From assembly GCA_025200525.1 (NCBI GenBank), contig CM045761.1, positions 205,254,254 to 205,318,253 of the forward strand: DNA of 64,000 nucleotides, given 5' to 3'. The position numbers were made by a program, and so were the translations under genes. This stretch comes from Camellia lanceoleosa. Its lineage: Eukaryota; Streptophyta; Magnoliopsida; Ericales; Theaceae. The notes below the pieces were generated by a model. The model saw nothing but the letters and a program-made list of their open reading frames with translations. It had not been told where the DNA came from and searched no databases. Shown here in pieces: positions 47,084-58,808 of this stretch (the first letter of the stretch is position 1; the number at the start of each line of letters is the position of its first letter).

Positions 47084-50000
47084 ATTCCTGTCACGGTTCT
47101 GTATCTAATCTCACAAAGTGCAATGTAAGACTGATAAATCACCAAAGAGTCCAAATCCAACAAATCGTTTTGGAAAATCAATTTTAATCAAGAAGTGCCA
47201 AACGTGAATTGCTTTATCAAATTACAAGTCGCCACCTAAATGTTTTGTTTTGAGAAATTTAGGAAACCCTAACTCATGCCTAAGGCCACGTGTCCGTCAT
47301 CACCAAAGTTACCTCGGCTTGGGAACTTGGGTACGAGAGGAGAAGGTCCTGAAATGAGCACCCCCACTCGCCCGATCAAAAATCGGTCTTTACTAATCAT
47401 GATATGTTATTTTGAAAACACATGTATTCTTATTCCGGTTTATTAGTTAACTTATTATGTGATGCGCACAGCATACAAGTATAGACTCAATCATGCGGAT
47501 TGGAACAAAACAACTCATGTTTGTTTTTGAAAGTGCTATTTGTAAGTAGGCTAAAGTGCGGATTTGCCACCCTCAAATGGGCTTAGAAGAACATGATTTT
47601 GCCATTTCAAGTGAGCTTAAAACTCACAATCATCGAGTTGCTCCAATTTAGGCAATCAAGCCTCCACCTACAGGCATTCAAATAGTTATAGCAGTTAAGC
47701 ACATAGCCTCATGGCAAGCATGCTGAACATGGCAACACTTATATGCATGCAAGGATGCTAAAGCGTAAAAGCTTACCTAGTACTCCGAGCCAAAACAAAA
47801 GCTATGTTAGAAATTAATGCATGACCCTAGCTATGTCAAGAATGCCTAAATGCAACATATACAAAATGCAACTAAGATAGGCTCGGCTATTTTAAGATGT
47901 CATGTGAATGCAACTAGATAACATGTATTCAAATTGGTATTGAAATACAATGCAGTTTGTATGATGTGTCGAGTCCGGTGCATGTAAGACAGATGAATGG
48001 ATGCATGCATACAAAGCATAAGTATGCTAATCGAAATATGCCCTAAACTAACCATCAAAAGCTGATAAGTAAAAAGGAGAAAGAAATGAGGTTGGAAGAC
48101 ATGCATCACACACACACACTTATTACAACATTTGCCTTCTCGATGGACGATCCGAATAAAAGAGAGCTAACTAGCTACGCTAATTAAGCTAACTATTACA
48201 AATCAACTAATTAACTAACTAGCTAATTAATTATTACAACACAAATTGAATCAACTAACTATTCTAAGTTAATTAAGTACAAACCAAATTAATTAATTAA
48301 ACACTTAACTAATTAATTACAAAATAACTAAGCTAATGAACTAGTTTAGCTAAGCCATTTAAACAAATGGCATCGGGAAGCGAGGGGGATATGCATGCTC
48401 GGTTCGGCCGCCGAAATCCATTACCATGCCCGAATTGCCTCTGCTTGCACTTTCCTTGACCTCAAAATTTTGCCAATCTCCAGAATGCTTTTTCTCCAAC
48501 ACAAGGACCTCCTGGTGGGTTGCCAACCAGAAAAGGGGGCTGTAGACCACCTGTAGGCCAAAAAAAACTGGTTGTAGACCAGAAAAAGTGGTCGGTTGAC
48601 CACCTTTACTGGTCTGCCGACCAGAAAATTTGCCAAGCTTCAGTTTTGCTGCAACAGAGAACAAGAAGGGACATAGCAGTGTATTTGTAAGATATGTGTG
48701 CACAACCACCCTCCCTATCATTTCTCAAGCTCAAGGGAGTGCGGTGCTCGACTCTCAGGCGACCAACCGAACATCGCAATGCACGATGGCCGAGAAGCCA
48801 AGTTTGCACAAGTCAATGTCAATGAATGCACACAAATAACACACAAGCGCCTCCACCTCTATCATGCTTGATCAAGAGGGTCGGCGATCGAGAAATGAGG
48901 CTCGTTTCATCACTTCAAGTATGAAACGCCCCTTGTTTCTCGTGTTTGGATCAACATCCGATCCAAACACAATACAATGCAACACACATGCAAACAACAT
49001 GCTTATCTAACAATGTTAATGTGGCATGCACAAGGTTCTAACATATAAACAATGCATACAAGACATGTTTAGGAGCTAAGGCATCAAGGCAAGTGAAGTG
49101 CATCACACATGAAGCATGTACGACAATGCTCAAATAGTCAAACCTACCTCATGCCACAACAATGGTAGAATCATGCTAGAAATGAGGCACCAAAAACTAC
49201 AACAACATGTTCATGCATTGGCTAGCAAGCCATACATTAGACACAACTCTCAAACACAATGAAGAAGTGATAAATGTGAGAGTGTAGCTACACTATATGC
49301 ACTGAAATCATGTGTGAAATGATGCCAAATCATCCAAACAAGACAAGCATAGCATCTTAAGGGCTTTGAATCATTAGGCTAGTCAAAGCTATTGCACTAT
49401 AACCATGCATAACAAATCCCATATGACCCAAACTACTCAAAACAGAGTTGAGGCATGCTAAATCAAGGCCGAAAGAATGCTAAAACATAGGCTCAAAATG
49501 GAAGGAAAGCATGTTCATTCATTGGCTCACAAACAGGGCATAATGCATAACCCTCAAGGGCAATGAAAGAGTGATAAACATGGGAGTATAGCAAAGACAT
49601 AGGCTCTGAAATTACATTCCAAATGATGCCAAATCATGCATACATTACAAATGAGGCATGCTAGGAGGCTTAAAGCTTAAGGCTGGCAAAGACACTTGCA
49701 TCATAGCCATATTAAGCAAGCCCCAAAGGGCCAAGATGACTCAAAACAGTCCCAAGGCAGGTCAAAACAATGCCAAAACATGCATAGAGTAAAGCTAACA
49801 CATGTTAGGATGGGAGGCATAAAGCATGACGCATGCAAGGCCAAAGAGGAAGATTACACTACACATACCAAAACCAAGCATAAGATGACTTTAGCAACCA
49901 AAATTAGAGTTGTAACATGGTAAAATAACACCAAAAACATGCTGAGATGGTAGCCCAAAAGCTTAGGCAAGCATGCATGCCAATTGGCTCATGATTGAGG

Positions 50001-51032
50001 CATAAAGCATAATCCTCCAAAGCATTAAAAGAGTGATACACACGCGGGTATGACAGGAATCATGCTCTGAAATCATATATCAAATAATGCTAAATCATGC
50101 AAATAGCCCAAGCAATGCATGCTAGTAGACTCAAAACACAAAGCTAGTGGAGAGGCTTTACACTATGGCTATACAAAACAAAGCATACATGATCATGACC
50201 ACCCAAACCAAACCTAAAACATGTGAAATCATGGCAAAAAGCATGCTGAAATAGAGCCAAAACAAGTTAGAACCATAGGCCAAAGTAGTAAGCATGCTAA
50301 GCTAGTGAGTGGAATTGCACTACAAGTGCAAGGAGCATACAAGGGGTAACCAAACCAACCCCAAACAGAGCTATATCATGGCAAAACAAGGCCTGAAACA
50401 TGCTAAGATAGGGCCCCAAGAAGGTAGAAAAACATGCTTACTTGATAAGCCAATAACACATGCAAACAAGGTACAAAAGAGGGGGACCACCCCCACCTAT
50501 TTTGGGTCCCAAAACACACTTTCTACCACTGAAATTCCTTTGGAATTCGGTGGTGAAGAAACCAAACAAAGGTGACCTCAAGGGCCTAAAAGGATAGCTC
50601 AAATCAAGGCAAAATAAGGCACAAAAGGGGGTAGACCACCCCCAACACCAATGAGGCCTCAAACAAACACTTTAAGCACTTGAAAATGAAGCTTTTTGCA
50701 GTTTAAAGTTAAGCGAAAAGAAGCATGCAAAGGTGGCCTAAACTTAATACAAAAACAAGCCTAAAAGGGGGTATATGCTTACCCTTGAAGAACCACAGCA
50801 AGAACAGCCACTTCTGAGGCAAAACCAAGCTTTTGAGCTTCAAACAAACCTCCAAGAATCTTAGCTCAAGAGTAAAGGTGTTTCACTAGGTGTTTAGTGC
50901 AAAAGTGTGAACAAAACTCACTTAAAGGCACAAAATGGAACAAATATAGAGAGAGATGGAGAAATCAAGATAGAGATAGATATGTATAGCCCTAAGCAAA
51001 ATTTCTGAACCTTGAGCAAGAGGGAGGAGGCT

Positions 51033-51044
51033 CCCTTATATAGA
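51033..51044 (-). promoter_or_regulatory. TATA-like box in B2 (copy 2)
   Basis: Minus strand tctatataaggg, about 750 bp inside the B2 right terminus. Counterpart of 1347-1358. Confidence 0.4.
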
Positions 51045-52467
51045 ATTCATGTCTCAAGCTTGTTTGACAAGCTAGAGGCTTGAAGCAATCCCTTTATACA
51101 CGTGTATGGAGGATGCCTTCTGTGCCCAACAGCTGGCAAGGAAAATATTTGTAGAAAATGCAGGATATCCGCAGACCAGTTAAAGTGGTCGGCCGATCAC
51201 TCCCTCTAGTCGTTCGACCACAAAAAGTGGTCTACAGGGACAAAAACTGGTCGGCAAAGGAGATGGAGGGTTTGCACAGAGAGTAGAAGGTGGTGGCAGG
51301 CTGCCAACCACCTTAGGTGGTCCAAAGACCACCCACCCTAGCTGGCCGACCACCAAAAGTGGCTGGCACGGAAAAAAAGTCGTCTACAGGGAGAGAAACT
51401 GGTCTATACCCCTGTTCCACCTTCCAAGCAAAGGATAACAAGGTTTGATTAAAAAACAAACCAAAAAGGAAGCAAAACAAAGTCCGCAAGGCGAGGCACT
51501 CAGTTGGAAGCCCCGAAAACTAGTCTACGGGCCACTACAAGTGGCCTACAAGAGGGAAAGGTAACCTACGGCTACAAAAAGTGGCCTACAGGCCTCTGTC
51601 TCCTTCTAAGCAAAGACAGCAAGGCATGGTCCAAAAACCAGGCCAAGAGGAGAAAGTTAAGAGGTTCCGAGACAAGGCGCTCAGCCGAAGGCTCTAGAAA
51701 CTCAAAACGAGCACAAACATGCACAATCACCGAGTGCACAGACGATGACGTCTGAGTCTTAAGGTTGGTAAAAAATGGGGTATCTACACTAACTATGTTA
51801 GATGCCTAATGCAACATATGCAATAATACAATTAATAGGCTTGACTATCTAAGATGGCATATAAATGCAACAATTTGATAACATGCTTTGAAACACGATT
51901 CAAATAAGCGTATTAAAATACGATGCAGTTTGAATGACGCTACTGAGCCCTGAGCAGTATGCAAGACAAATGAATGATGCAAATATGCAAGCATAAGGTA
52001 TGCTAATCAAAATGTGCCTTAATCTAACTATCAAAGCGGGTAAATAAAATGGAGAAAGACATGGGGTTGGAAGACATGTACATACGCACGCACCCTTATT
52101 ACAACATTGCGCCCTCTTACGGGAGGGTCTGAATGAATAAGCTAAGCTAAGCTAAGTTAAGCTAATTAAACTAATTAGACTAATTATTACAAAGCAAAAT
52201 AAAGAAATAGCTAAGCTAAGCTACTTAATTATTACAACACTTAACTAATTAGCGACTAATTAATTAAATTACAAAACAAATGTTAACTAACAAGTAAAGC
52301 AATATACTACACTACCTCAGCTCTGTTTGAAGAAGTTGAACATGCATGCATTCGGTTTTCGCCCCAAAAAGCCCACCGGTTTGCTCTTGAGAGGCTCTGT
52401 TTGTAGGGTCACTCCAAGAACTCTCTGTTCCACCTTACTAATTCAATTCTGAGAAATGCACCAGTGG

Positions 52468-52552
52468 CCTGCCGGCCATGATTGGTTGTTGCCGGCCATC
52501 TGCCGGCCAAAGAGAGGCACTGCCGGCCAAGGATAAAGCCTTGTCGGCCGCT
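52468..52552. repeat. GCCGGCC-rich short repeat (copy 2)
   Basis: Four gccggcca and one cggccg within 85 bp. The same stretch in copy 1 (2768-2860) has none intact. Confidence 0.7.
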
Positions 52553-54481
52553 GGTGTGCTGAATCACCATTTTGCAACAGAGCTCAAACAGAGAAAAATG
52601 GAGGGTCTCCCAAGGGTATGTCTGTACTGCACCCTCTCCTTATCATCTCAAAACATCAAAGGAGAGGATTGGGTCTAAAGCCACCAACCAAGCATTTTTG
52701 ATACATGATGTCCAAGGATCTAACTTGTACACATTCAATAAATGCACAAAACAAAGACTCAAGTCCACTACCTTATCATGGATGATCAAAGGCAATGGAG
52801 ACAAAGGGGATTGGCACACTTTCATCACTTTGAGTATGAAATGGACCAATCCACCTTGTGTTCAATATAACGTCCGATTGAACACAATGCAATGCAAATA
52901 CAACATGCTTATCTTGGCATGTTTTGCTTGATTCAATTCTTGTTTACACATTTTAAGTTACCAAATCATTCTTTAATTAATTTGTCCAATGTGAAAGTCC
53001 TCTAATGAGAGAGAGATCAATCAAAAGATGACTTAAGACATGAGAGAGACCATGCCTTTAAGTAGGAGGAACCTTCAAAAGAAGGTTAAAGCCATTTAAG
53101 CACAAGCCTCAATCCTAAGCTTAAACACAACTTTAAGACTAACCATTCCTCAAAACAAATAGAAAAATGAAGAAATGAGGGAGGTGACAGAATTTTAGTG
53201 CTGAAATGGCATGAAACACAAGACTCTAACATGCAAACAACTCAAGTACAACATGTTAGAGGACTTAAGCATTAAAACTAGTGAAGAGCTTTACACTAGG
53301 ACCATGCAATATCAAACTCAAATGGCCAAACCAGCCCTAGAAAGACCTTAAACATGCCAAAACAGTGGCTAAAATGAGCTGAGATGGTAGCATGAAAAGT
53401 AAGAAAGGCATGCTCATGTATTGGGCTACAAACAAGGCTCAAAGCACAACTCTCAAAAGCAATGAAAGAGTGGATATGTGAGAGTGTGACAAAGATATAT
53501 ACACTAAAATTACATGCCAAATGATACTAAAGCATGCAATCATCTCAAGCAAAACATGTTAGAGGCCTTGAAACACAAAGCTAGTGAAGACAATTTGCAC
53601 TATAGCTATACAAAACATGGCTCATATGACCAAGACCACTCAAAAAAGAGTTAAAACATGTCAAAACATTAGCAAAAATGTGCTGGAGTTAAGCTAACAC
53701 AAGCTAGAATGATAGGCTAACTCATTAGGCATGCTAGGCTAGTAAACATAATTACACTACAAGTATAAGAAGCAAGCAACAAGTGACTCAACCAGCCAAA
53801 ACAGAGTTAAAGCATGTCAAATAAAGCCTAAAACATGCTTGAACTAAGCTACAAAAAGGTCGAAAAGCATGCTCATATGTTAAGCCATCAACACATGCAA
53901 ACAAGACACAAGGAGGGGAGGCCACTCCCTCCTATTTTGGACCTCAAATCATGGTTTTTGTCACTGAAAAACCTCTCGAGTTTCAAAGTGGTAAAAAGAC
54001 CAAAAGAGTTGGTTTGAAAGGTGATGAAAGATGGCACAAAAAGCCTCACAAGCCAAAGAGCCAAAAGGGGAGACAACCCCCTAACTCACAAAGGCTCAAA
54101 CCACCATTTTTAGGACTGAAAAATAGAACTTTTTACATGCCAAAACCAGCCTTGAAATGGTGGAAAAAGATGGCAAAGCAAGTATGAAAGACAAGCTTAA
54201 AGGGAGAGAGTTATACCTCTTGAAGCACAACACAACTTTAAACCCCAAGACCAAGCAAAATGACCTTCAAGAGCTCCAAGGAGGCTCCAAGAGAGCTTCA
54301 AGCAACCTCAACCCAAAGATGAACCACTTTTGTTAAGGGTTGATAGGTTAAAGATTGATGTATGCAAGCTTCCAAGCATAAAAGCTTTAGAGAGAGAGAA
54401 ATCTAGAGAGAGGATTAAAGAGAGAGAGGCTCCCAAACTTCTTCCTGAATTATTCTATCCTTTAAAACCATAGAGAATGGC

Positions 54482-54493
54482 CTTTATATATAG
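54482..54493 (-). promoter_or_regulatory. TATA-like box in B1 (copy 2)
   Basis: Minus strand ctatatataaag. Counterpart of 4770-4781. Confidence 0.4.
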
Positions 54494-54590
54494 AAAAACA
54501 TGAGCTTTGGCCAAAAATATCAACCAATGGACAGTTGGAGCAGTGGGGAAACAGCTAGAGCTAAAAATCTACAAAAAATCTGATTTTTGA

Positions 54591-54686
54591 CACTAATGGC
54601 CGGCAGGGGATCATTGGTGGCCAGTACTGATCATCAATGGCCGGCACTGCATCATCCATGGCCGGCACTCTTCACCAGTGGCCGAT
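54591..54686. repeat. Minisatellite of about 24 bp, five degenerate units (copy 2)
   Basis: Core atcaatggccggcact; identical arrangement to 4879-4974. Confidence 0.65.
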
Positions 54687-55472
54687 AGAAAAATCTACTG
54701 TCCAGGTCCAACTTCAAATGGGCATAACTCCTTCATCTGGACTCCTTTATAGGTCATTCTTGTGTCTAAATTGAAGCCCCGGAAGAAAGCTTTCCAATGG
54801 TGGTAGCCTCACATAAAAATTCCAAGTTTGCTAAGAGATATCTCTCTTTTAGTGAAGACTGCTCATTTCCAGCTCAATCGGATTGATGCCTAACTTCAAC
54901 CAGCCATATCTCCTCCACTCGGACTCGGATTTAGGAGATTCTTGAGTGTAAAATGAAGCCCCGGAAGTCCCCTTTCCAATGGTGGTAGCCTCATAGCTTA
55001 AATCTAAGTGTACAAAAGGATAGGCCTAATTTAGCGAGGGTTGCTCGACTTTTTCTTAACGGTTCATGCCCAACTTCTTCTCGAACTTGGTTTCTTCTCT
55101 CCTCTTCCATTTTCTTCAACCCCAAACCTCTAAACAAGATGTTTTAAAGATATTTTCAAAGAGTTCACCTCTCATTCATTCATTTCTACTTTGTCCTTGC
55201 TCGATTTACCAAAAAGCGCAACATTTAACGAAATGCGAGCCTCGGAATATCGTAGGAACTTTGTTTCAAAAAATATTTTGAAAGAGAGGGTTTTAAGGTC
55301 TAACATCTTTTTGGTCAAAAGGCATTGGTCCGAAAAAGGGGTATAAGGTTGGGATTTGAAGCTCCTCTTTGCTAAAGAAATCGAATCTTTGCATTGCACA
55401 ACTTTCATCACCAAGTAAATGATCAGAGGCCCCCAAGTCTTAAGGGCGGTAAAAAATGAGGTGTTTACTTGG

Positions 55473-56525
55473 GTTGGGCTTTCTTCAGCCTTTTTGGTTT
55501 CGACTTTGGTTGAGGCTGGGACGGTGCTGGTTGTGCGGTGACAGTGTCGGGGATGTCGGCCAAAAGGTCGTTTGCAACAGCTTTCTTACGACCCATCTCA
55601 ATGGTGATTGCAGTTCGATGTCAACGTTTGCGTTGAGATTGAGGGATTAGTATGGCTATCCTGCTGGATCAAAGGTTGGCCCCTGATCTGGCCGAGGGGA
55701 TAAAGTTGTTGAAGGAGTTGTAGTGGATGGAGAGGACTTGCTCTTGCTTTTTCTTGGGACATCGGGAAGTACGGATCTGTAAGTCGGGATAAAATTCAGG
55801 AGCAGAGGAGCCTTACGCTGATTGATTGGCAAGTTCAACAACTTCTTGAAGTCCTTGCTGGGAAAGAAGGACTTTTGAAAATCCTTTGGTGGTTGAGGAA
55901 GAGCTACAAGAAAAAACAGACGTTGGCACATATATAGAAGGAACAAAGTGTTAAAGACTTGTGAGCAAGTAAGGTGACTCTTGGCTCTAACCATCACCCT
56001 CTTTAAAAACTGATCAGCTCAAGGGATAGAGATGGAGGTCCTCATCTAGTGAGAATTCCCAGTTGCCCGAGACGATGAATAATCGTCCCCGGCACCCTTG
56101 TTGGAATCAGGGAGGTCAGCGATGAGTTTGTATTGGGTCGACCTCGGCTTAAGATAATAGATATAGCCTTTTTCTGACTTAAGGCCACACATGGTGTAGC
56201 AGTACTAGATATCGGCAAGAGTAACCCTAGCGTTCTCTTTTTTGGCTAAGGCTATTATGCCATTGATAACTCGGTAAGAGTTAATGGTGAGCTGCATTGG
56301 GTTCAATTTGTAGTAATGGAGGACTTCTCGGAAAAGGATGTCAAGTGGAAACCTGAGTCCACATTCTGTGAAGGCTACGATAGGGAAGGGCATGAAGTTC
56401 TTGTTAGGCATGATGGAGTCCTGCTCCCCTACCAACCTGAGATGAACGTCGGCAGAGATGGAAAACTCCTGCCTGAAATATTCTAACTCGGTTGGGGTGT
56501 CTACCTTATACCTCCACATACCCAT
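55473..56525 (-). pseudogene. Tat antisense ORF, N-terminal half (copy 2)
   Basis: Start ATG at 56525 (MGMWRYKVDTPTELEYF). The putative gypsy-type transposon domain runs through 56205, ending at an in-frame TAG at 56202, with the frame continuing beyond it. A likely intron lies near 55900, then a Pro/Ser/Thr/Lys-rich linker (55656-55880) and the last codons before the cttgg insertion site. Better preserved than copy 1, whose first 100 codons are broken. Together with 44952-46193 it forms one gene interrupted by B1. Confidence 0.7.
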
Positions 56526-57715
56526 GATGTCGGCTTAAGGGGAAAGTATTGGATTTCAGAATGAAGTATTTTGTAGGGGTTTAAGGGACCTCGGCTAAAA
56601 GCTGCAAGTGTGTCGCGACAAATTTTTTAGAAAGATCTAAGGGGAATTCGTTTCAGTTTTTCCTAAAATTCGTGAGTTCTACAACAAATCTCAAACCTAA
56701 GTCTATGTAAACAAGGATTGAAGGCAAGAATCTGGAAAAAAGACACAGAAAACAAAAACAAGAACAATGATTCAGAATCAAGAAAATTGATAAACTATCA
56801 AGAACATTGTGACAGAGTGTACAAGGGTGTGAGGCCAAAAACAGTGGCAAAATGAACAAGAGTGTGAGCAGTGTGTGTATATTCAAGAATGGATTGGGCA
56901 ATAACAAAGTCATAAGATAAACATGCCCTAATACATGATTGAGTTCATATACACAGATTTGTAATAAAAAACATGAACGAAGTCACAATAACAGAGTACA
57001 AATGTAACAGAGTTTGAAGTGAACCAAGAACTGAAACCAGAAGGAACAGTGGCTTACCAGAGAATGTGGGGCCAATCTGAGGTTTGCCGAAGTCAGACGA
57101 CAATAGCAAAAGCGACGGAACGGTGAAGACCGTGCCAGAAGAGGTGAACAGAGCAAGGTGCAGAGCTTGGAAAGCTTTAAGAGAACGGAAATGGCAATTT
57201 TTTAGAAAGAGAAAGCTTGAAGCACAGAGAGAAAACGGTGATGTGAAGTGAAAAGATGGAGAGAGAGGGAAGTAATTTTGTTGAAACACGAAATGGCAGC
57301 AAAATGGCAATTAGTGCACCTAGGACGACGTGCTTGTCAAACGGCGCACGCACGAGTGATGAGACTTAATGGCGCGTGTCGGGTACGGCTTAGTAGGGGA
57401 AAGACATGTGGCAGAAATGGTTGAAATATTGTGCGTGACAGCTCACACGCGTGTTGAAACTTTTGAAGTTCTTGGTTTAATGAAGCAAAGACCTCGGCTA
57501 GGAGGATGATCTCGGCTAAATAATTTGAACCGACTTGGTTATTTGTTCTAAGGCATTGATGAAAACAGATTACAGGTCCTGGTCATATGGGGGCCAATGA
57601 ATGATGACCTCGGTAATGAAGGATAAAGCGAGCTTAACCGATGTGCTAAGTGAAAGAAAGGATATAGGTTCCATCACGTCAGGATGTCGAGATAATAGAA
57701 CCTAAGGGACAGTTG
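56526..57715. other. Noncoding Tat-element sequence before the 3' LTR (copy 2)
   Basis: Counterpart of 6824-7996. No gene; should hold the antisense ORF promoter and the polypurine tract (cctaagggac at about 57700). Confidence 0.5.
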
Positions 57716-58256
57716 TGGGGACATAATTTTTGAACGACAACATGTGACCGAGGTGGCACTGAAGTGTCAGCCGAGGTGCCACGTGTCCTGGTCATGACGT
57801 TGAGGTAATCTCAGCTAGGCTGAGGTTATCTGCGAAGATACCGGAATCCGGGATAAACGGATAAGGGACAAGAGTCCTAGATTGGGAGAGGACTTCAATT
57901 TGGACAAAGGTAAGACTCTTAGAGAGTTTATCCCAATCTAACTGGGAGTCTAGGATTAGCATTGAGACAAAATCCATTAGAGCTAGGCTTCTATTAGGAT
58001 TAGGTCAGTGTTGGCTATAAAAGAGAGGCACCATCATAGGTCCAAGGTATCCAAGGTACGCTTTTTATATTCTGAATAGTGAGTTAAGCACTTTTGCTAT
58101 CTTTGAGAGATAACTGACTTGATCGTCGGAGTGCCTCCGGGTGGACGAACCATCGCCGGAATCTCTTCTTTCTGTGACAGGTCGTTCAAACTTAATCTAT
58201 TCTACCGGTACTCCCCAACTGAATACCAGTTTGGCAGTGTGGTCAGAAATTGACTC
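57716..58256 (+). repeat. 3' LTR of the Tat element (copy 2)
   Basis: Begins tggggacataattttt and ends near gactc. Better preserved than copy 1: it keeps the intact ccgaggtgccacgtgtcctg block. TATA at 58015. Confidence 0.85.
58015..58023 (+). promoter_or_regulatory. TATA box in Tat 3' LTR (copy 2)
   Basis: ctataaaag, as in the other LTRs. Confidence 0.6.
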
Positions 58257-58673
58257 TCCTTTTTTTAGTTGCACTTTGCATCATGTGTCTTTGGGGTTCT
58301 GCTACCCTCTACATGTTTTTTTTTTGTTAGATTTAATGTATAAAGAAAGAGAGAGTAAATAAATTATGTATACTGATGTTGTTGATGTATTGAATGTGCA
58401 CTGAATCAATTACAATCAATTACATGGTCTCCTTTATATGTAGGAGATTCGCATACACACTAATGGACTGTATGGCCGAAAGCATGGCCGAAAGCGACAA
58501 AGGAAAGGAACACTAATTATTACAGCTATTAAAGCAACAATCACTAACGTATAAAAGCAACAATCCTAACATATAATAATATACACTAACACTTTTTTTT
58601 TTAAATTCAGCTTCTGGTGTTTGTAAATTGTGGGGTTGTTACATTGTATTTGTAGCGGATTCGTTAGGGTACA
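58257..58673. other. Unassigned sequence right of the Tat LTR (copy 2)
   Basis: Counterpart of 8532-8931. No gene seen; pyrimidine tract and tgtttgtaa before the small ORF. Confidence 0.4.
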
Positions 58674-58808
58674 ATGGAGAAGACGCACTTAGGGGATTTG
58701 GACTGTTTAAAGCATGCTCTTATCCTTTTCAATGATTTTGCTGCTGTTTTCATCCGAATTCTTATAATAATGCTGAAGGAATCTGTGAAGAAGAATAGAA
58801 GGTGTTGA
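58674..58808 (+). CDS. Small conserved ORF, 44 codons, unknown (copy 2)
   Basis: Same frame and length as 8932-9066, hydrophobic centre and basic end, with residue 8 Gly instead of Trp. Not recognised. Frame retention in both copies is suggestive but weak, because the copies are so similar. Confidence 0.3.
   Translation: MEKTHLGDLDCLKHALILFNDFAAVFIRILIIMLKESVKKNRRC

Larger units (their letters stand above)
47016..51788 (-). mobile_element. Inner nested long-LTR sequence (B2), 4773 bp
   Basis: Starts tgtagactgcc and ends ggtatctaca (TG...CA), flanked by ctaac (47011-47015 and 51789-51793). Removing it rejoins B1 sequence into a stretch that matches B2's own internal sequence at about 47829-47860, an independent check of the empty site. 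Related to B1 along its length. No coding domain. Confidence 0.8.
46199..55467 (-). mobile_element. Outer nested long-LTR sequence (B1), containing B2
   Basis: Starts tgtagactcgacttt (46199) and ends ggtgttta (55467), flanked by the 5-bp repeat cttgg (46194-46198 and 55468-55472). Without the inner insertion it is about 4.49 kb. The last two bases (expected CA) are missing on the right. It has no gag or pol resemblance in any frame, so it reads as a solo LTR or a very reduced element. The minus-strand TATA box at 54482 sets the orientation. Confidence 0.75.
37532..58256 (+). mobile_element. Tat-lineage Ty3/gypsy retrotransposon with nested insertions
   Basis: In order: 5' LTR (37532-38053), gag, protease, RT, RNase H, second RNase H, integrase, tandem repeats, a minus-strand extra ORF, 3' LTR (57716-58256). 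The extra ORF is split by a 9.27-kb insertion (46199-55467). Without it the element is about 11.45 kb, a normal length for the lineage. The second RNase H and the antisense ORF after integrase are features I know from Tat elements. The LTRs differ by roughly a tenth and no target duplication was found (atatc on the left, tcctt on the right), so it is old or has lost an edge. Many stops and frameshifts make it non-autonomous. Confidence 0.85.

Noticed and set aside
46199..55467. Minus-strand small frames such as those near 52643-52849 and 53296-53520
   Set aside because: They occur in both copies only because the whole block is duplicated; no domain, no related frame in the paralogous B2.
37532..58256. 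A CRISPR-like or defence-system reading of the tandem repeats
   Set aside because: The repeats are transposon-internal in a plant genome and there are no spacers or cas-like genes.
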